From NCBI GenBank assembly GCA_001940855.1, contig MSGS01000009.1:1-64000 (forward strand): a DNA stretch of 64,000 bases. The letters run 5' to 3'. The translations under genes and the position numbers were made by a program. Source of the stretch: Christensenellaceae bacterium Phil1 (GTDB lineage: Bacteria; Bacillota; Clostridia; Christensenellales; CAG-138). Under the pieces are notes generated by a model. It was not told the DNA's origin and made no database searches. It saw only the letters and a program-made list of their open reading frames with translations. Numbering within the stretch: position 1 is the first letter of the stretch; each line of letters opens with the position of its first letter. This document shows, one piece after another, positions 7,207-14,937 of this stretch.

Positions 7207-8583
7207 ATGGAACGCACTATACGATCCGAGAACAGCATGGTCACGGGCGTTATCTGGAAGCAGTTGCTGCTTTTCTTCTTCCCGATAATGTTAGGTTCGC
7301 TGTTTCAGCAGCTTTATAACACCGTGGACGCAATCGTTGTTGGCAAATTCGTCGGCACGGATGCGCTGGCGGCGGTTGGCGGCAGCGCATCGAACATACT
7401 CAATCTTTTGATAGGCTTCTTCACCGGCGTATCAAGCGGCGCAACGGTAATAATATCCCAATATTTTGGTGCAAACGATCGCGACGGCGTGAATCGCGCT
7501 CTTCATACGGCTATGCTGTTTGCTTTGGTCGGCGGCGCGTTCATAATGGTGCTTGGCCTTGTCGGTACTGAATTCATGCTCCGGCTTATGGACACGCCTG
7601 AGGACACCATTGCCGGTTCTGCGCTGTATCTCAGGATAATGTTCATGGGCATGGTGCCCAACATGGTATATAACGTCGGCTCCGCCATTCTGCGCGCAAT
7701 GGGCGATTCAAAACGCCCGCTGTATTTCCTTATAGTGGCATGCCTTTCAAACGTTGTGCTGGACCTTGTGTTCGTGCTCGTATTCAAGATGGGCATTGCC
7801 GGCGTTGCCATAGCCAGCATACTGGCCCAGGCTATAAGCGCCGTTATGGTGGTCATGTCGCTTTCCGCGGAAAGCATGGAATACCGTTTCCGCTTCAGGC
7901 AGATGCGCTTTGAAGGGGACATACTTTCCCGTACGATACGCATAGGTCTGCCGGCCGGCTTCCAGTCCATAATGTACTCCCTTTCAAATATGCTGATTCA
8001 GGCATCCGTAAACCGCTTCGGCACGGACACGGTGGCATCCTGGGTAGTGCTTGGCAAGGTGGACGGCATAAATTGGATGATACTCGGCGCGCTCGGCATA
8101 GCCAGCATGACGTTCGTTGGCCAGAACTACGGCGCGGGCAGGTTGGATAGAATTCAAAAGAGCCTTAAGCTGAGCCTATTGATAGGCGTAAGCATATCGA
8201 TAGTGTTCGGCGGGGCGCTGCTGCTTTTCGGCTGGCCGCTGTTCGGCCTGTTTACAAGCGACGATACTGTGCTTGCAATGTCAATGCAGCTATTATGGTA
8301 CTTTGCGCCGTTCTATTGGATGTTTGTGCCGATAGAGATAATAAGCGGCGCGCTGCGCGGCATGGGCGATACGCTCATCCCAACCATCATCACCGCCACG
8401 GGCATATGCGTATTCCGCGTTGCATGGATATACACGGTCGTGCCCCTGCATAACAGCATGTTTACCGTGTCCCTCAGTTACCCGATTTCATGGGTGCTTA
8501 CAGCCATAGCCTTCGCCATATATTACATGATAGCGCGTAAAAAGCTGATCGCCAATGCACCCAAGCCCAGGACGGCTGAATAA
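7207..8583 (+). CDS. MATE-family multidrug/cation antiporter
   Basis: A 458-residue integral membrane protein with about 12 hydrophobic segments and the MATE signature near the N-terminus (PIMLGSLFQQLYNTVDAIVV, then GTDALAAVGGS). MATE proteins export cationic drugs or metabolites using a Na+ or H+ gradient; the substrate cannot be read from sequence. RBS TAGGAGAG precedes the ATG. It is a single-gene unit with its own promoter, a structured leader and a downstream hairpin terminator. A second MATE protein (55,054-56,427) starts with a similar LSQIFQQLYNTADTLIVG block but belongs to a separate locus. Confidence 0.93.
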   Translation: MERTIRSENSMVTGVIWKQLLLFFFPIMLGSLFQQLYNTVDAIVVGKFVGTDALAAVGGSASNILNLLIGFFTGVSSGATVIISQYFGANDRDGVNRALHTAMLFALVGGAFIMVLGLVGTEFMLRLMDTPEDTIAGSALYLRIMFMGMVPNMVYNVGSAILRAMGDSKRPLYFLIVACLSNVVLDLVFVLVFKMGIAGVAIASILAQAISAVMVVMSLSAESMEYRFRFRQMRFEGDILSRTIRIGLPAGFQSIMYSLSNMLIQASVNRFGTDTVASWVVLGKVDGINWMILGALGIASMTFVGQNYGAGRLDRIQKSLKLSLLIGVSISIVFGGALLLFGWPLFGLFTSDDTVLAMSMQLLWYFAPFYWMFVPIEIISGALRGMGDTLIPTIITATGICVFRVAWIYTVVPLHNSMFTVSLSYPISWVLTAIAFAIYYMIARKKLIANAPKPRTAE

Positions 8584-8621
8584 AAAAACATATTTTAGGC
8601 AGCGACTAACCGAATATCAAC

Positions 8622-8670
8622 AGCAAAATTCTGCGTATAGATTAGGCTGTGCGGAGGATTTTGCTTATTT
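8622..8670 (+). terminator. Terminator after the MATE gene
   Basis: Imperfect long stem AGCAAAATTCTGCG (8622-8635) with TGCGGAGGATTTTGCT (8650-8665), followed by TATTT. Confidence 0.55.
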
Positions 8671-8728
8671 ATTCCTGCTTTTTCAATAAACACCTGCAGT
8701 CTTTTATGCTTCATTTTATCGATAAAAT

Positions 8729-8757
8729 TTGATTTATTGGCAGCTATATGTTAGAAT
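8729..8757 (+). promoter_or_regulatory. Promoter of rex
   Basis: TTGATT (8729-8734), exact 17-nt spacer, TAGAAT (8752-8757), about 33 bases before the rex start codon. Confidence 0.7.
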
Positions 8758-8790
8758 ACTCCCTGCATTAAAACGTAAGCGAGGAAAACG

Positions 8791-9423
8791 ATGCAAACAC
8801 GCGAAATATCGCTCCCCACCCTCAGGCGGCTGCCTGTGTACCTTCATTATCTTACCTCCATAAGGGAGGAGCGCAAAAACATATCCGCAACGGCAATAGC
8901 CGCGTATTTCGGCATAAACGATGTCCAGGTCAGGAAAGACCTTGGCGTTGTCAGCGGCACAGGGCGGCCCAGAACCGGCTACGTTGTGGAAGAGCTCATT
9001 GCCCAGATACGGGATTGCCTTTGCTGCAAAAGCGATACCAAGGCCGTGCTCGTTGGCGTGGGCAACATCGGCAAGGCGTTGCTGTCCTATTCCGGCTTCG
9101 CCGATTACGGGCTGAAGATAGTTGCCGCGTTCGATACAGATTCGCGCCTTATGGGTTCATACATAAACGGAAAGCCGATATATTCCGTAAGCGAGCTTGA
9201 GCGCGTATGCAAAGAAGAAAACGCAAGCCTTGGCATAATTGCCGTGCCGGTCGCCTATGCGCAGACCATATGCGATAAGCTTGTATCCTCCGGTATAAAG
9301 GCCATATGGAACTTTGCCCCGGCAATACTGAAGAAGCCGGAAGGCGTGCTGATAGAAAACGAGAACCTTGCTTCCTCCCTGGCCATACTTTCGCGCCACT
9401 TGGGAGAAAGCGCCAATGAATAA
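8791..9423 (+). CDS. rex: Redox-sensing transcriptional repressor Rex
   Basis: A 210-residue protein of normal Rex length. The N-terminal winged helix (about 1-75) contains NISATAIAAYFGINDVQVRKDL. The C-terminal Rossmann domain has the dinucleotide loop VGVGNIGKALL (about 87-97), and the tail includes VLIENENLASSLAIL, which swaps helices between monomers. Rex binds DNA when NAD+ is high and releases it when NADH rises. Its place next to the hydrogenase operon and near an alcohol dehydrogenase fits its usual targets. I could not identify a clear TTGTTAA-type Rex box upstream of those operons by eye, so the targets are inferred from context. Confidence 0.95.
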   Translation: MQTREISLPTLRRLPVYLHYLTSIREERKNISATAIAAYFGINDVQVRKDLGVVSGTGRPRTGYVVEELIAQIRDCLCCKSDTKAVLVGVGNIGKALLSYSGFADYGLKIVAAFDTDSRLMGSYINGKPIYSVSELERVCKEENASLGIIAVPVAYAQTICDKLVSSGIKAIWNFAPAILKKPEGVLIENENLASSLAILSRHLGESANE

Positions 9424-9437
9424 AGGAGGCCGCAGCG

Positions 9438-10373
9438 ATGAATCTTTTGCACCTTAAATACGCCGTTATAGTGGCGGAGACCAATTCCATGACCAAGGCG
9501 GCGGAGATGCTGTTTACCGCACAGCCTAATTTGAGCCGCGCCATAAAGGAGCTTGAAAGCGGGCTTGGCATAACCATATTCCGCCGCACGCCAAAAGGCA
9601 TATTCCCCACCCCGCAGGGCGAGGAATTTTTGGGCTACGCGCGCAAGATACTTTCGCAGGTGGATGCGATGGAAGCAATGTATAAAAGCGGGGTTGAAAA
9701 GATACCGCAGTTTTCGCTTTCCGCACCGGGCGCGGGATATATAGAATCCGCCTTCGGCAGCTTCTGCAAAACCCTTGACCCTAAGATTCGCGCGGAAGTG
9801 ATATTCGCCGAGTCCACGCCCAACCGCACCATAACAAACGTTACCGATTCGGGCTATAACCTTGGTATACTGCGCTGCCGCCGCACGCAGGAGCAGGGCT
9901 ACAAAACGCTGCTTGTTGAAAAAGATCTCCGCTTTGAAATAATATGCGAATTTGATCCCGTGATACTCATGGCCACCTCTCACCCGCTTGCACAAAGCAC
10001 ACAGCTTACGCGCGAGGAGCTTGCCCGGTATACCGAAATAGCCGTTGCGGACGCGAACGCACCTTCCTTGCAGCTGAGCATTGCCCGCAAGAACGATATT
10101 GATTTCGACACAGCGCAGCATATATTCGTTTCCGATTGCTCCGCGGCGCTTTCGCTGCTTTCTTCCGTGCAAGGCGGCTTTATGCTCTCCTCCCCCATGA
10201 GCGCAGCCGCGCTCAAGGCGCGCAGCCTTTGCCAGTGCACCTATTCGGCCGAGGGCATCCGCAGCCGTGATATTCTTATTTATAAGAACAGCTATGCTCT
10301 TTCGGCACTGGACAAGGCCTTTATAGATGAACTGATGAAGGTAAAACGCTCGATGAAATTGGCCAACGATTGA
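9438..10373 (+). CDS. LysR-family transcriptional regulator
   Basis: A 311-residue regulator. The N-terminal winged HTH (about 1-60: HLKYAVIVAETNSMTKAAEML, then LSRAIKELE, then IFRRTPKG) is unmistakable, and the rest is a periplasmic-binding-like effector domain. RBS AAGGAGG lies 8 nt before the ATG. It begins 14 bases after rex and is probably co-transcribed with it. It precedes the hydrogenase operon, which has its own promoter at 10,403, so it is a plausible regulator of that operon. LysR proteins more often act on a divergent neighbour, and no divergent gene is present here. The effector is unknown. Confidence 0.9.
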   Translation: MNLLHLKYAVIVAETNSMTKAAEMLFTAQPNLSRAIKELESGLGITIFRRTPKGIFPTPQGEEFLGYARKILSQVDAMEAMYKSGVEKIPQFSLSAPGAGYIESAFGSFCKTLDPKIRAEVIFAESTPNRTITNVTDSGYNLGILRCRRTQEQGYKTLLVEKDLRFEIICEFDPVILMATSHPLAQSTQLTREELARYTEIAVADANAPSLQLSIARKNDIDFDTAQHIFVSDCSAALSLLSSVQGGFMLSSPMSAAALKARSLCQCTYSAEGIRSRDILIYKNSYALSALDKAFIDELMKVKRSMKLAND

Positions 10374-10402
10374 CATAAATCATGTTTAACATATTGTTGC
10401 TG

Positions 10403-10431
10403 TTTACAGAACACACTTTCTCTGTTATTAT
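10403..10431 (+). promoter_or_regulatory. Promoter of the hydrogenase operon
   Basis: TTTACA (10403-10408), exact 17-nt spacer, TATTAT (10426-10431). The leader to the first gene is about 80 nt and ends in AAGGAGACCTCC, in which GGAG and CCTC can pair with each other. Confidence 0.75.
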
Positions 10432-10517
10432 ATAAGCAGGCTTTATGATTAAGATGCCTTAACACGGCTTTCGTTCAGCCTTACTTAGACCAATATAAGG
10501 AGACCTCCAAGCGACCG

Positions 10518-11264
10518 ATGAGCATAACTGCGGACAGGATAATAGCCGTAAGCACGGGAAAAACCGTATATAAAGATGGTGATTCCGTAATCAAGGTATT
10601 CTGCCGCCCTTATACCAAATTGGACGTTATGAAAGAGGCTTTCAACCAAACCCAGCTTGAAGCCGCCAAACTGAGCGTGCCGAAGGTGCAGGAGGTGTTC
10701 CTTTCCGAGGAAGGCTGGGCTATCCGATATGAATATGCACGCGGGAAGGCATTAAGCCATCTTATGGAAGCCATACCTGCTAAAGTCAGTGACTATATGG
10801 CGCAGCTTGTTAAGATACAGCGCGCCATTGCCGCGGCAGACGCACCGCTTCTCCCCTGCCTTACCGATAAGCTGAAACACGCCATATGCGAAGGCATACA
10901 GGATAAGGAGCAGCGCATATCCCTTTGCGCAGCGCTTGATTCCCTGCCCGGCGGTCAGGCCACGTGCCACGGCGCGCTCATGCCGCAGGACATAATAATG
11001 AATCAGGGCGGCTACTGCATACTGAACTGGGCGAACGCCGCGCGCGGCAATTCCCTGTTTGACGCTGCGGATACCTTTGTTCAGCTTACACTTGAAGATA
11101 ATGAGCAGCTTGCGCTGTCTCAATTATATCTCAGCACGTTCAGTGCAAGCGATCCCCCGATTGAGCGGGCGGTGCTCCGCTTTGTGCCCATTTGCGCGGC
11201 AGCGCGCATCGGCGGCGCAAACGAACGCGAGCGCAGCATACTGAACGGGCTGATAAATCAATAA
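10518..11264 (+). CDS. Aminoglycoside-phosphotransferase-like protein, predicted pseudokinase
   Basis: A 248-residue protein that follows the APH/choline-kinase fold. The N-lobe shows a glycine-loop region and the lysine strand (VYKDGDSVIKVF), and the hinge is IRYEYARGKALSHLM. In the C-lobe the catalytic HGDxxxxN motif is replaced: the line reads TCHGALMPQDII, with Ala for the catalytic Asp and Asp for the Asn. The following metal-binding IDW reads LNWANA. Three key residues are therefore lost together while the fold signature is kept, so phosphotransfer is unlikely. It is the first gene of the hydrogenase operon, 27 bases before the small [2Fe-2S] protein gene. A regulatory or assembly role is inference. 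Confidence 0.75.
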   Translation: MSITADRIIAVSTGKTVYKDGDSVIKVFCRPYTKLDVMKEAFNQTQLEAAKLSVPKVQEVFLSEEGWAIRYEYARGKALSHLMEAIPAKVSDYMAQLVKIQRAIAAADAPLLPCLTDKLKHAICEGIQDKEQRISLCAALDSLPGGQATCHGALMPQDIIMNQGGYCILNWANAARGNSLFDAADTFVQLTLEDNEQLALSQLYLSTFSASDPPIERAVLRFVPICAAARIGGANERERSILNGLINQ

Positions 11265-11291
11265 TGAATATTCGAGAAGGAGAACTGAGCA

Positions 11292-11537
11292 ATGAAGATC
11301 ACTATCTGCATAGGCAGCTCGTGCCACATAAAAGGCTCACGCCAAGTGGTAGAGCAGCTTCAAGCCCTTGTGAGCGAAAGAGGACTTATGGACAGAATTG
11401 AGCTTGCCGGCACGTTTTGCATAGGCCAATGCCAAAGCGGCGTAAACGTAATGATAGACGGCCAACGTTTCTCGGTAACTCCGGAAACCACCGCTTCATT
11501 TTTCAATAATGAAGTTCTGCCCAGGCTCGGCGCATAA
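11292..11537 (+). CDS. Small thioredoxin-like [2Fe-2S] protein, first copy
   Basis: An 81-residue stand-alone thioredoxin-like ferredoxin domain of the NuoE/HydC C-terminal type. The four cluster cysteines fall in CIGSSCHIKGS (about 6-11) and GTFCIGQCQSGV (about 43-47). RBS AAGGAG precedes the start. A paralogue closes the same operon at 18,505-18,759. It probably carries single electrons between hydrogenase modules or to the sensory hydrogenase encoded next. The partner is inferred from position only. Confidence 0.85.
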   Translation: MKITICIGSSCHIKGSRQVVEQLQALVSERGLMDRIELAGTFCIGQCQSGVNVMIDGQRFSVTPETTASFFNNEVLPRLGA

Positions 11538-11557
11538 GCCGCGTTTAAGGAGATGCG

Positions 11558-13231
11558 ATGGAATACATCACATTCAAAAAATCAAATTGCCGCAATTGCC
11601 ATAAGTGCATTCGCTATTGCCCGGTAAAGTCAATTCGCTTTTCCGGCAATCAGGCCAACGTTATAAGCGACGAATGCATACTGTGCGGCGAGTGCTACGT
11701 TGTATGCCCGCAGAACGCAAAGCAGATTGCGGACGAAACGGAGATTGTGAGCGTTTTGCTCGGCTCCGGCGCGCCGGTATATGCAAGCGTTGCGCCGTCC
11801 TTCACTGCGTATTTCAATGGCATAGGCATTGCCTCCATACGGGCGGGGCTTAAGCAGCTTGGCTTTGCGGATGCGGAGGAGACTGCCATAGGCGCAACGT
11901 TCGTTAAGCGCGAATATGAACGCATATCCCGGGAAGGCGTGCAGAGCGTTGTTATAACCTCCTGCTGCCCAACCGTTAATACGCTTATAGAAAAATATTA
12001 TCCGGAAATAACCGAATGCCTTGCGCCGGTGATGACGCCGATGCAGGCGCACTGCACGGACATAAAGCGCCGCCACAGCGACGCAAAAACCGTTTTTATA
12101 GGCCCATGCCTTTCAAAGAAGGACGAAGCCGCGCGCGTTGGCGTTGACGCCGCGCTCACATTCGAAGAAATAGCCGCAATGTTTGAAAAAAAAGGCATTG
12201 TGCTTGAAAGCATGCGCGATCACGACGAAAAAAGCCGCGCAAGGCTTTTCCCCACAAGCGGCGGCGTACTTAACACAATGACATACAAAAACCCGCTCTA
12301 CGATTATTATACGATAGACGGGCTGGACAACGTTATTCCCGCGCTGGAGGATATCCGCCACGGCGGGATAGAGCATTGTTTCATAGAAATGTCCGCCTGT
12401 GCGGGAAGCTGCGTGCGCGGGCCGATAATGCGCAGGAAACATCCTTCCTCCGTGCGCGATTATCAGGCGGTTTCAAGCTATGCCGGCAAGGAGGACTTCA
12501 ATGTTGAGCAGCCGGAAGTGTCACAGCTTGTGAACGAATACCGCCCAGCGTTTTTGCATAAGGTCAAGCCAAGCCATACCGAGCTGATGGAGATACTGCG
12601 CAAAATGGGCAAGGTTAGCCCGGCGGACGAGCTTAACTGCGGCACCTGCGGATACAATACCTGCCGCGACAAGGCGGAGGCCATATACCAGGGCAAGGCG
12701 GAAATAAACATGTGTCTCCCCTACCTTATGGAAAAGTCCGAGCGCTTTGCCGACAATATTTTGGACAATACGCCAAACGGCATAATAGTGGTAAACGATT
12801 CATACGAGATACAGCAGCTTAACCGCGCCGCAATGCGCATGCTGCATGTGCGTTCCCGTTCAGACGTTATGGGCGAGCCGCTGATAAGGCTTATAGACCC
12901 CATAGACTTCATAAACGCCGCCCAGTACGGCAAGCGCATAGTGAACAAGCGGGACTATTACGCGGAGTATGACATATACCTTGAGCTGACGATAGTAAAC
13001 GATAAAAAGTCCGGCAACATGATTGGCATTCTCCGCGACGTTACGGACGAGGAAAGCGAGCGCAAGAGCAAGGAAGAGCTGAGCCGCCAAACCATAGAAA
13101 CAGCGGACAAAGTAGTGGACAAGCAGATGCGCATAGTGCAGGAGATAGCCTCACTGCTTGGCGAAACGGCTGCCGAAACAAAGATCGCCCTTACCAAGCT
13201 TAAGGAGTCCATAGCAAATGAAGACAGCTAA
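11558..13231 (+). CDS. Sensory [FeFe] hydrogenase with PAS domain (group C, HydS-type)
   Basis: A 557-residue multidomain protein. Two [4Fe-4S] ferredoxin motifs come first (CRNCHKCIRYCPVKS, CILCGECYVVCP, about 11-54). The H-cluster domain follows with variant motifs TSCCPTVN, GPCLSKKDEA and SACAGSCVRGP; all four cluster cysteines are kept, but the loops differ from the catalytic MACPGGC form present in HydA. Then come another Fe-S motif (CGTCGYNTCRDKA, about 361-373) and a PAS domain (about 395-510). There is no kinase domain. This layout defines putative H2- or redox-sensing hydrogenases. Its 3' end overlaps the SpoIIE-type phosphatase gene by 14 bases, so the sensor probably signals through that phosphatase. 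Confidence 0.88.
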   Translation: MEYITFKKSNCRNCHKCIRYCPVKSIRFSGNQANVISDECILCGECYVVCPQNAKQIADETEIVSVLLGSGAPVYASVAPSFTAYFNGIGIASIRAGLKQLGFADAEETAIGATFVKREYERISREGVQSVVITSCCPTVNTLIEKYYPEITECLAPVMTPMQAHCTDIKRRHSDAKTVFIGPCLSKKDEAARVGVDAALTFEEIAAMFEKKGIVLESMRDHDEKSRARLFPTSGGVLNTMTYKNPLYDYYTIDGLDNVIPALEDIRHGGIEHCFIEMSACAGSCVRGPIMRRKHPSSVRDYQAVSSYAGKEDFNVEQPEVSQLVNEYRPAFLHKVKPSHTELMEILRKMGKVSPADELNCGTCGYNTCRDKAEAIYQGKAEINMCLPYLMEKSERFADNILDNTPNGIIVVNDSYEIQQLNRAAMRMLHVRSRSDVMGEPLIRLIDPIDFINAAQYGKRIVNKRDYYAEYDIYLELTIVNDKKSGNMIGILRDVTDEESERKSKEELSRQTIETADKVVDKQMRIVQEIASLLGETAAETKIALTKLKESIANEDS

Positions 13232-14402
13232 TAACCTTTGCGCGGACATTGGGTACCTTAGCATCAACCATACGGGCGAACAGCTTTGCGGCGACCATGT
13301 GGAAATAGTTGAGCCTGAGGACGGCGATTCAACCATAGTTGTGCTTGCGGACGGGCTCGGCAGCGGCGTTAAAGCAAGCATACTTTCCACCCTTACTTCA
13401 AAGATACTTTCAACCATGCTCGCAGCCGGACTGAAGCTTGAGGACGCCGTTGAAACGCTGGTGGAAACGCTGCCAGTGTGCTCGATAAGGCAAATTGCGT
13501 ACTCAACATTCACAATAGTGCGCATTGCCAACAACCGCAGGGTGGAAATAATACAGTACGACAATCCACGCGTTATAATGCTGCGCGACGGCAAAAGCGT
13601 GGATATCCCCTTCCGTGAAAGCTACATAGGGGACAAAAAGGTCATAAAGGCCGAAATAGACGTGCAGGAGCACGACACATTTCTCGCCTTTACCGATGGT
13701 GTTGAGCATGCCGGCATTGGCCTAAGCTACAACTTTGGCTGGAAACGCGAAGATATAATTGACTATATTACCGCCTTCTGGAACGTTGGGTACACGGCCA
13801 AGACCCTTTCAACCATACTGATAGGCGAAACCAATCGCCTTTACGAAGGCAAGCCCGGCGACGATGCGACCGTATGCACAATACGGATACGCCGCCGCGA
13901 ACCCGTGAGCCTTATAATAGGCCCGCCGTCCAATAGGGACGACTGCAACAAGATGATGTCCTTGTTCTTCGCAAAGGAGGGCAAGCACATAGTATGCGGC
14001 GGAACCACAAGCACCATTGCCGCAGAATACTTGAAAAAGCCGCTGAGGCCGAACCTTGACTTCTACGACCCAACCATTCCGCCCACGGCGGAAATAGAGG
14101 GCGTGGACCTTGTTACGGAGGGCGTGGTGACCATAAACAGGGTGCTTGAATATGCGATAAACTACCTGGCGGACAATACGTCCTTTGAAAAATGGAGCTA
14201 CAAAAAGGACGGCGCCAGCAGAATAGCCAGGATGTTGTTTGAGGATGCGACGGACATAAACTTCTTCGTTGGAAAGGCCGTAAATCCCGCGCACCAGAAC
14301 ACAGACCTGCCCATCAACTTCACCATAAAGATGCAGCTTGTGAGGGAACTTGCAAAATGCCTTGAAAAGATGGGCAAAAAGATAAACGTGAGTTATTTTT
14401 AA
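13218..14402 (+). CDS. SpoIIE/PP2C-type serine phosphatase paired with the sensory hydrogenase
   Basis: A 394-residue cytosolic protein. The N-terminal 230 residues follow the SpoIIE/PP2C fold with metal-binding aspartates in CGDHVEIV, VLADGLGSGVKAS, FTDGVEHAGIG and KPGDDATVC. The remaining 160 residues form a second region (from SLIIGPPSNRDDCNK through VVTINRVLEYAINYL) that I do not recognise beyond its frequent company with this phosphatase. The start overlaps the sensory hydrogenase gene by 14 bases, indicating translational coupling. The likely role is to turn the redox or H2 signal into dephosphorylation of a target protein. No anti-sigma or STAS partner gene is visible nearby. Confidence 0.82.
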   Translation: MKTANNLCADIGYLSINHTGEQLCGDHVEIVEPEDGDSTIVVLADGLGSGVKASILSTLTSKILSTMLAAGLKLEDAVETLVETLPVCSIRQIAYSTFTIVRIANNRRVEIIQYDNPRVIMLRDGKSVDIPFRESYIGDKKVIKAEIDVQEHDTFLAFTDGVEHAGIGLSYNFGWKREDIIDYITAFWNVGYTAKTLSTILIGETNRLYEGKPGDDATVCTIRIRRREPVSLIIGPPSNRDDCNKMMSLFFAKEGKHIVCGGTTSTIAAEYLKKPLRPNLDFYDPTIPPTAEIEGVDLVTEGVVTINRVLEYAINYLADNTSFEKWSYKKDGASRIARMLFEDATDINFFVGKAVNPAHQNTDLPINFTIKMQLVRELAKCLEKMGKKINVSYF

Positions 14403-14448
14403 GTTTTGCTTATAAAAAGCAAGTATATTCAGGAGGATCTACAAAACC

Positions 14449-14937
14449 ATGCAAACCCAATTCGACTTCACCGTGGTCGATCGCATAATAGACGATCATG
14501 GTGCAAAGCAAAGCGCGACGATTGCGATTTTGCAGGATATTCAGGAGCATTATCACTATTTGCCCCGCGAAATATTCACCCATCTTGCAAAGCGCCTTGG
14601 TATGCCGAGCGCGAGTATCTATTCCGTGGCCACGTTTTACGAAAACTTCTCCCTGGAACCCAAGGGAAAGTACGTTATAAAGTGCTGCGACGGTACGGCC
14701 TGCCATGTACGCGGCTCCATGCCCATACTCAACCGTCTGCGTGAAGAGCTTAAGCTTGCGGAGGGGAAAAAGACTACCGAGGACCTTCTTTTCACGCTGG
14801 ATACCGTGCATTGCCTTGGCGCGTGCGGACTTGCCCCCGTTATTATGATAAACGAAAACGTTTATCCCACAATGACGCCGGACGCGGCAGCCAAGCTGAT
14901 AAGCGACCTGAGGGAGAAGGAGAACGAGAATGCTTAA
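14449..14937 (+). CDS. hydC: NADH-dependent [FeFe] hydrogenase, NuoE-like subunit
   Basis: A 162-residue NuoE-type subunit. The N-terminal helical region (AILQDIQEHYHYLPREIFTH) leads into a thioredoxin-like [2Fe-2S] domain with CCDGTACHVRGS and CLGACGLAPVIM providing the four cysteines. In trimeric bifurcating hydrogenases this subunit helps connect HydB to HydA. RBS AGGAGGAT is strong. The stop overlaps the start of hydB by 8 bases (14930-14937), indicating coupled translation. Confidence 0.92.
   Translation: MQTQFDFTVVDRIIDDHGAKQSATIAILQDIQEHYHYLPREIFTHLAKRLGMPSASIYSVATFYENFSLEPKGKYVIKCCDGTACHVRGSMPILNRLREELKLAEGKKTTEDLLFTLDTVHCLGACGLAPVIMINENVYPTMTPDAAAKLISDLREKENENA

Noticed and set aside
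9255-10376. A 373-residue ORF on the minus strand
   Set aside because: It lies opposite the LysR gene and the end of rex, with typical shadow composition.
10374-10517. Rex operator upstream of the hydrogenase operon
   Set aside because: TGTTTAACATATTGTTG contains half-site-like pieces but is not a convincing TTGTTAA-N4-TTAACAA palindrome.
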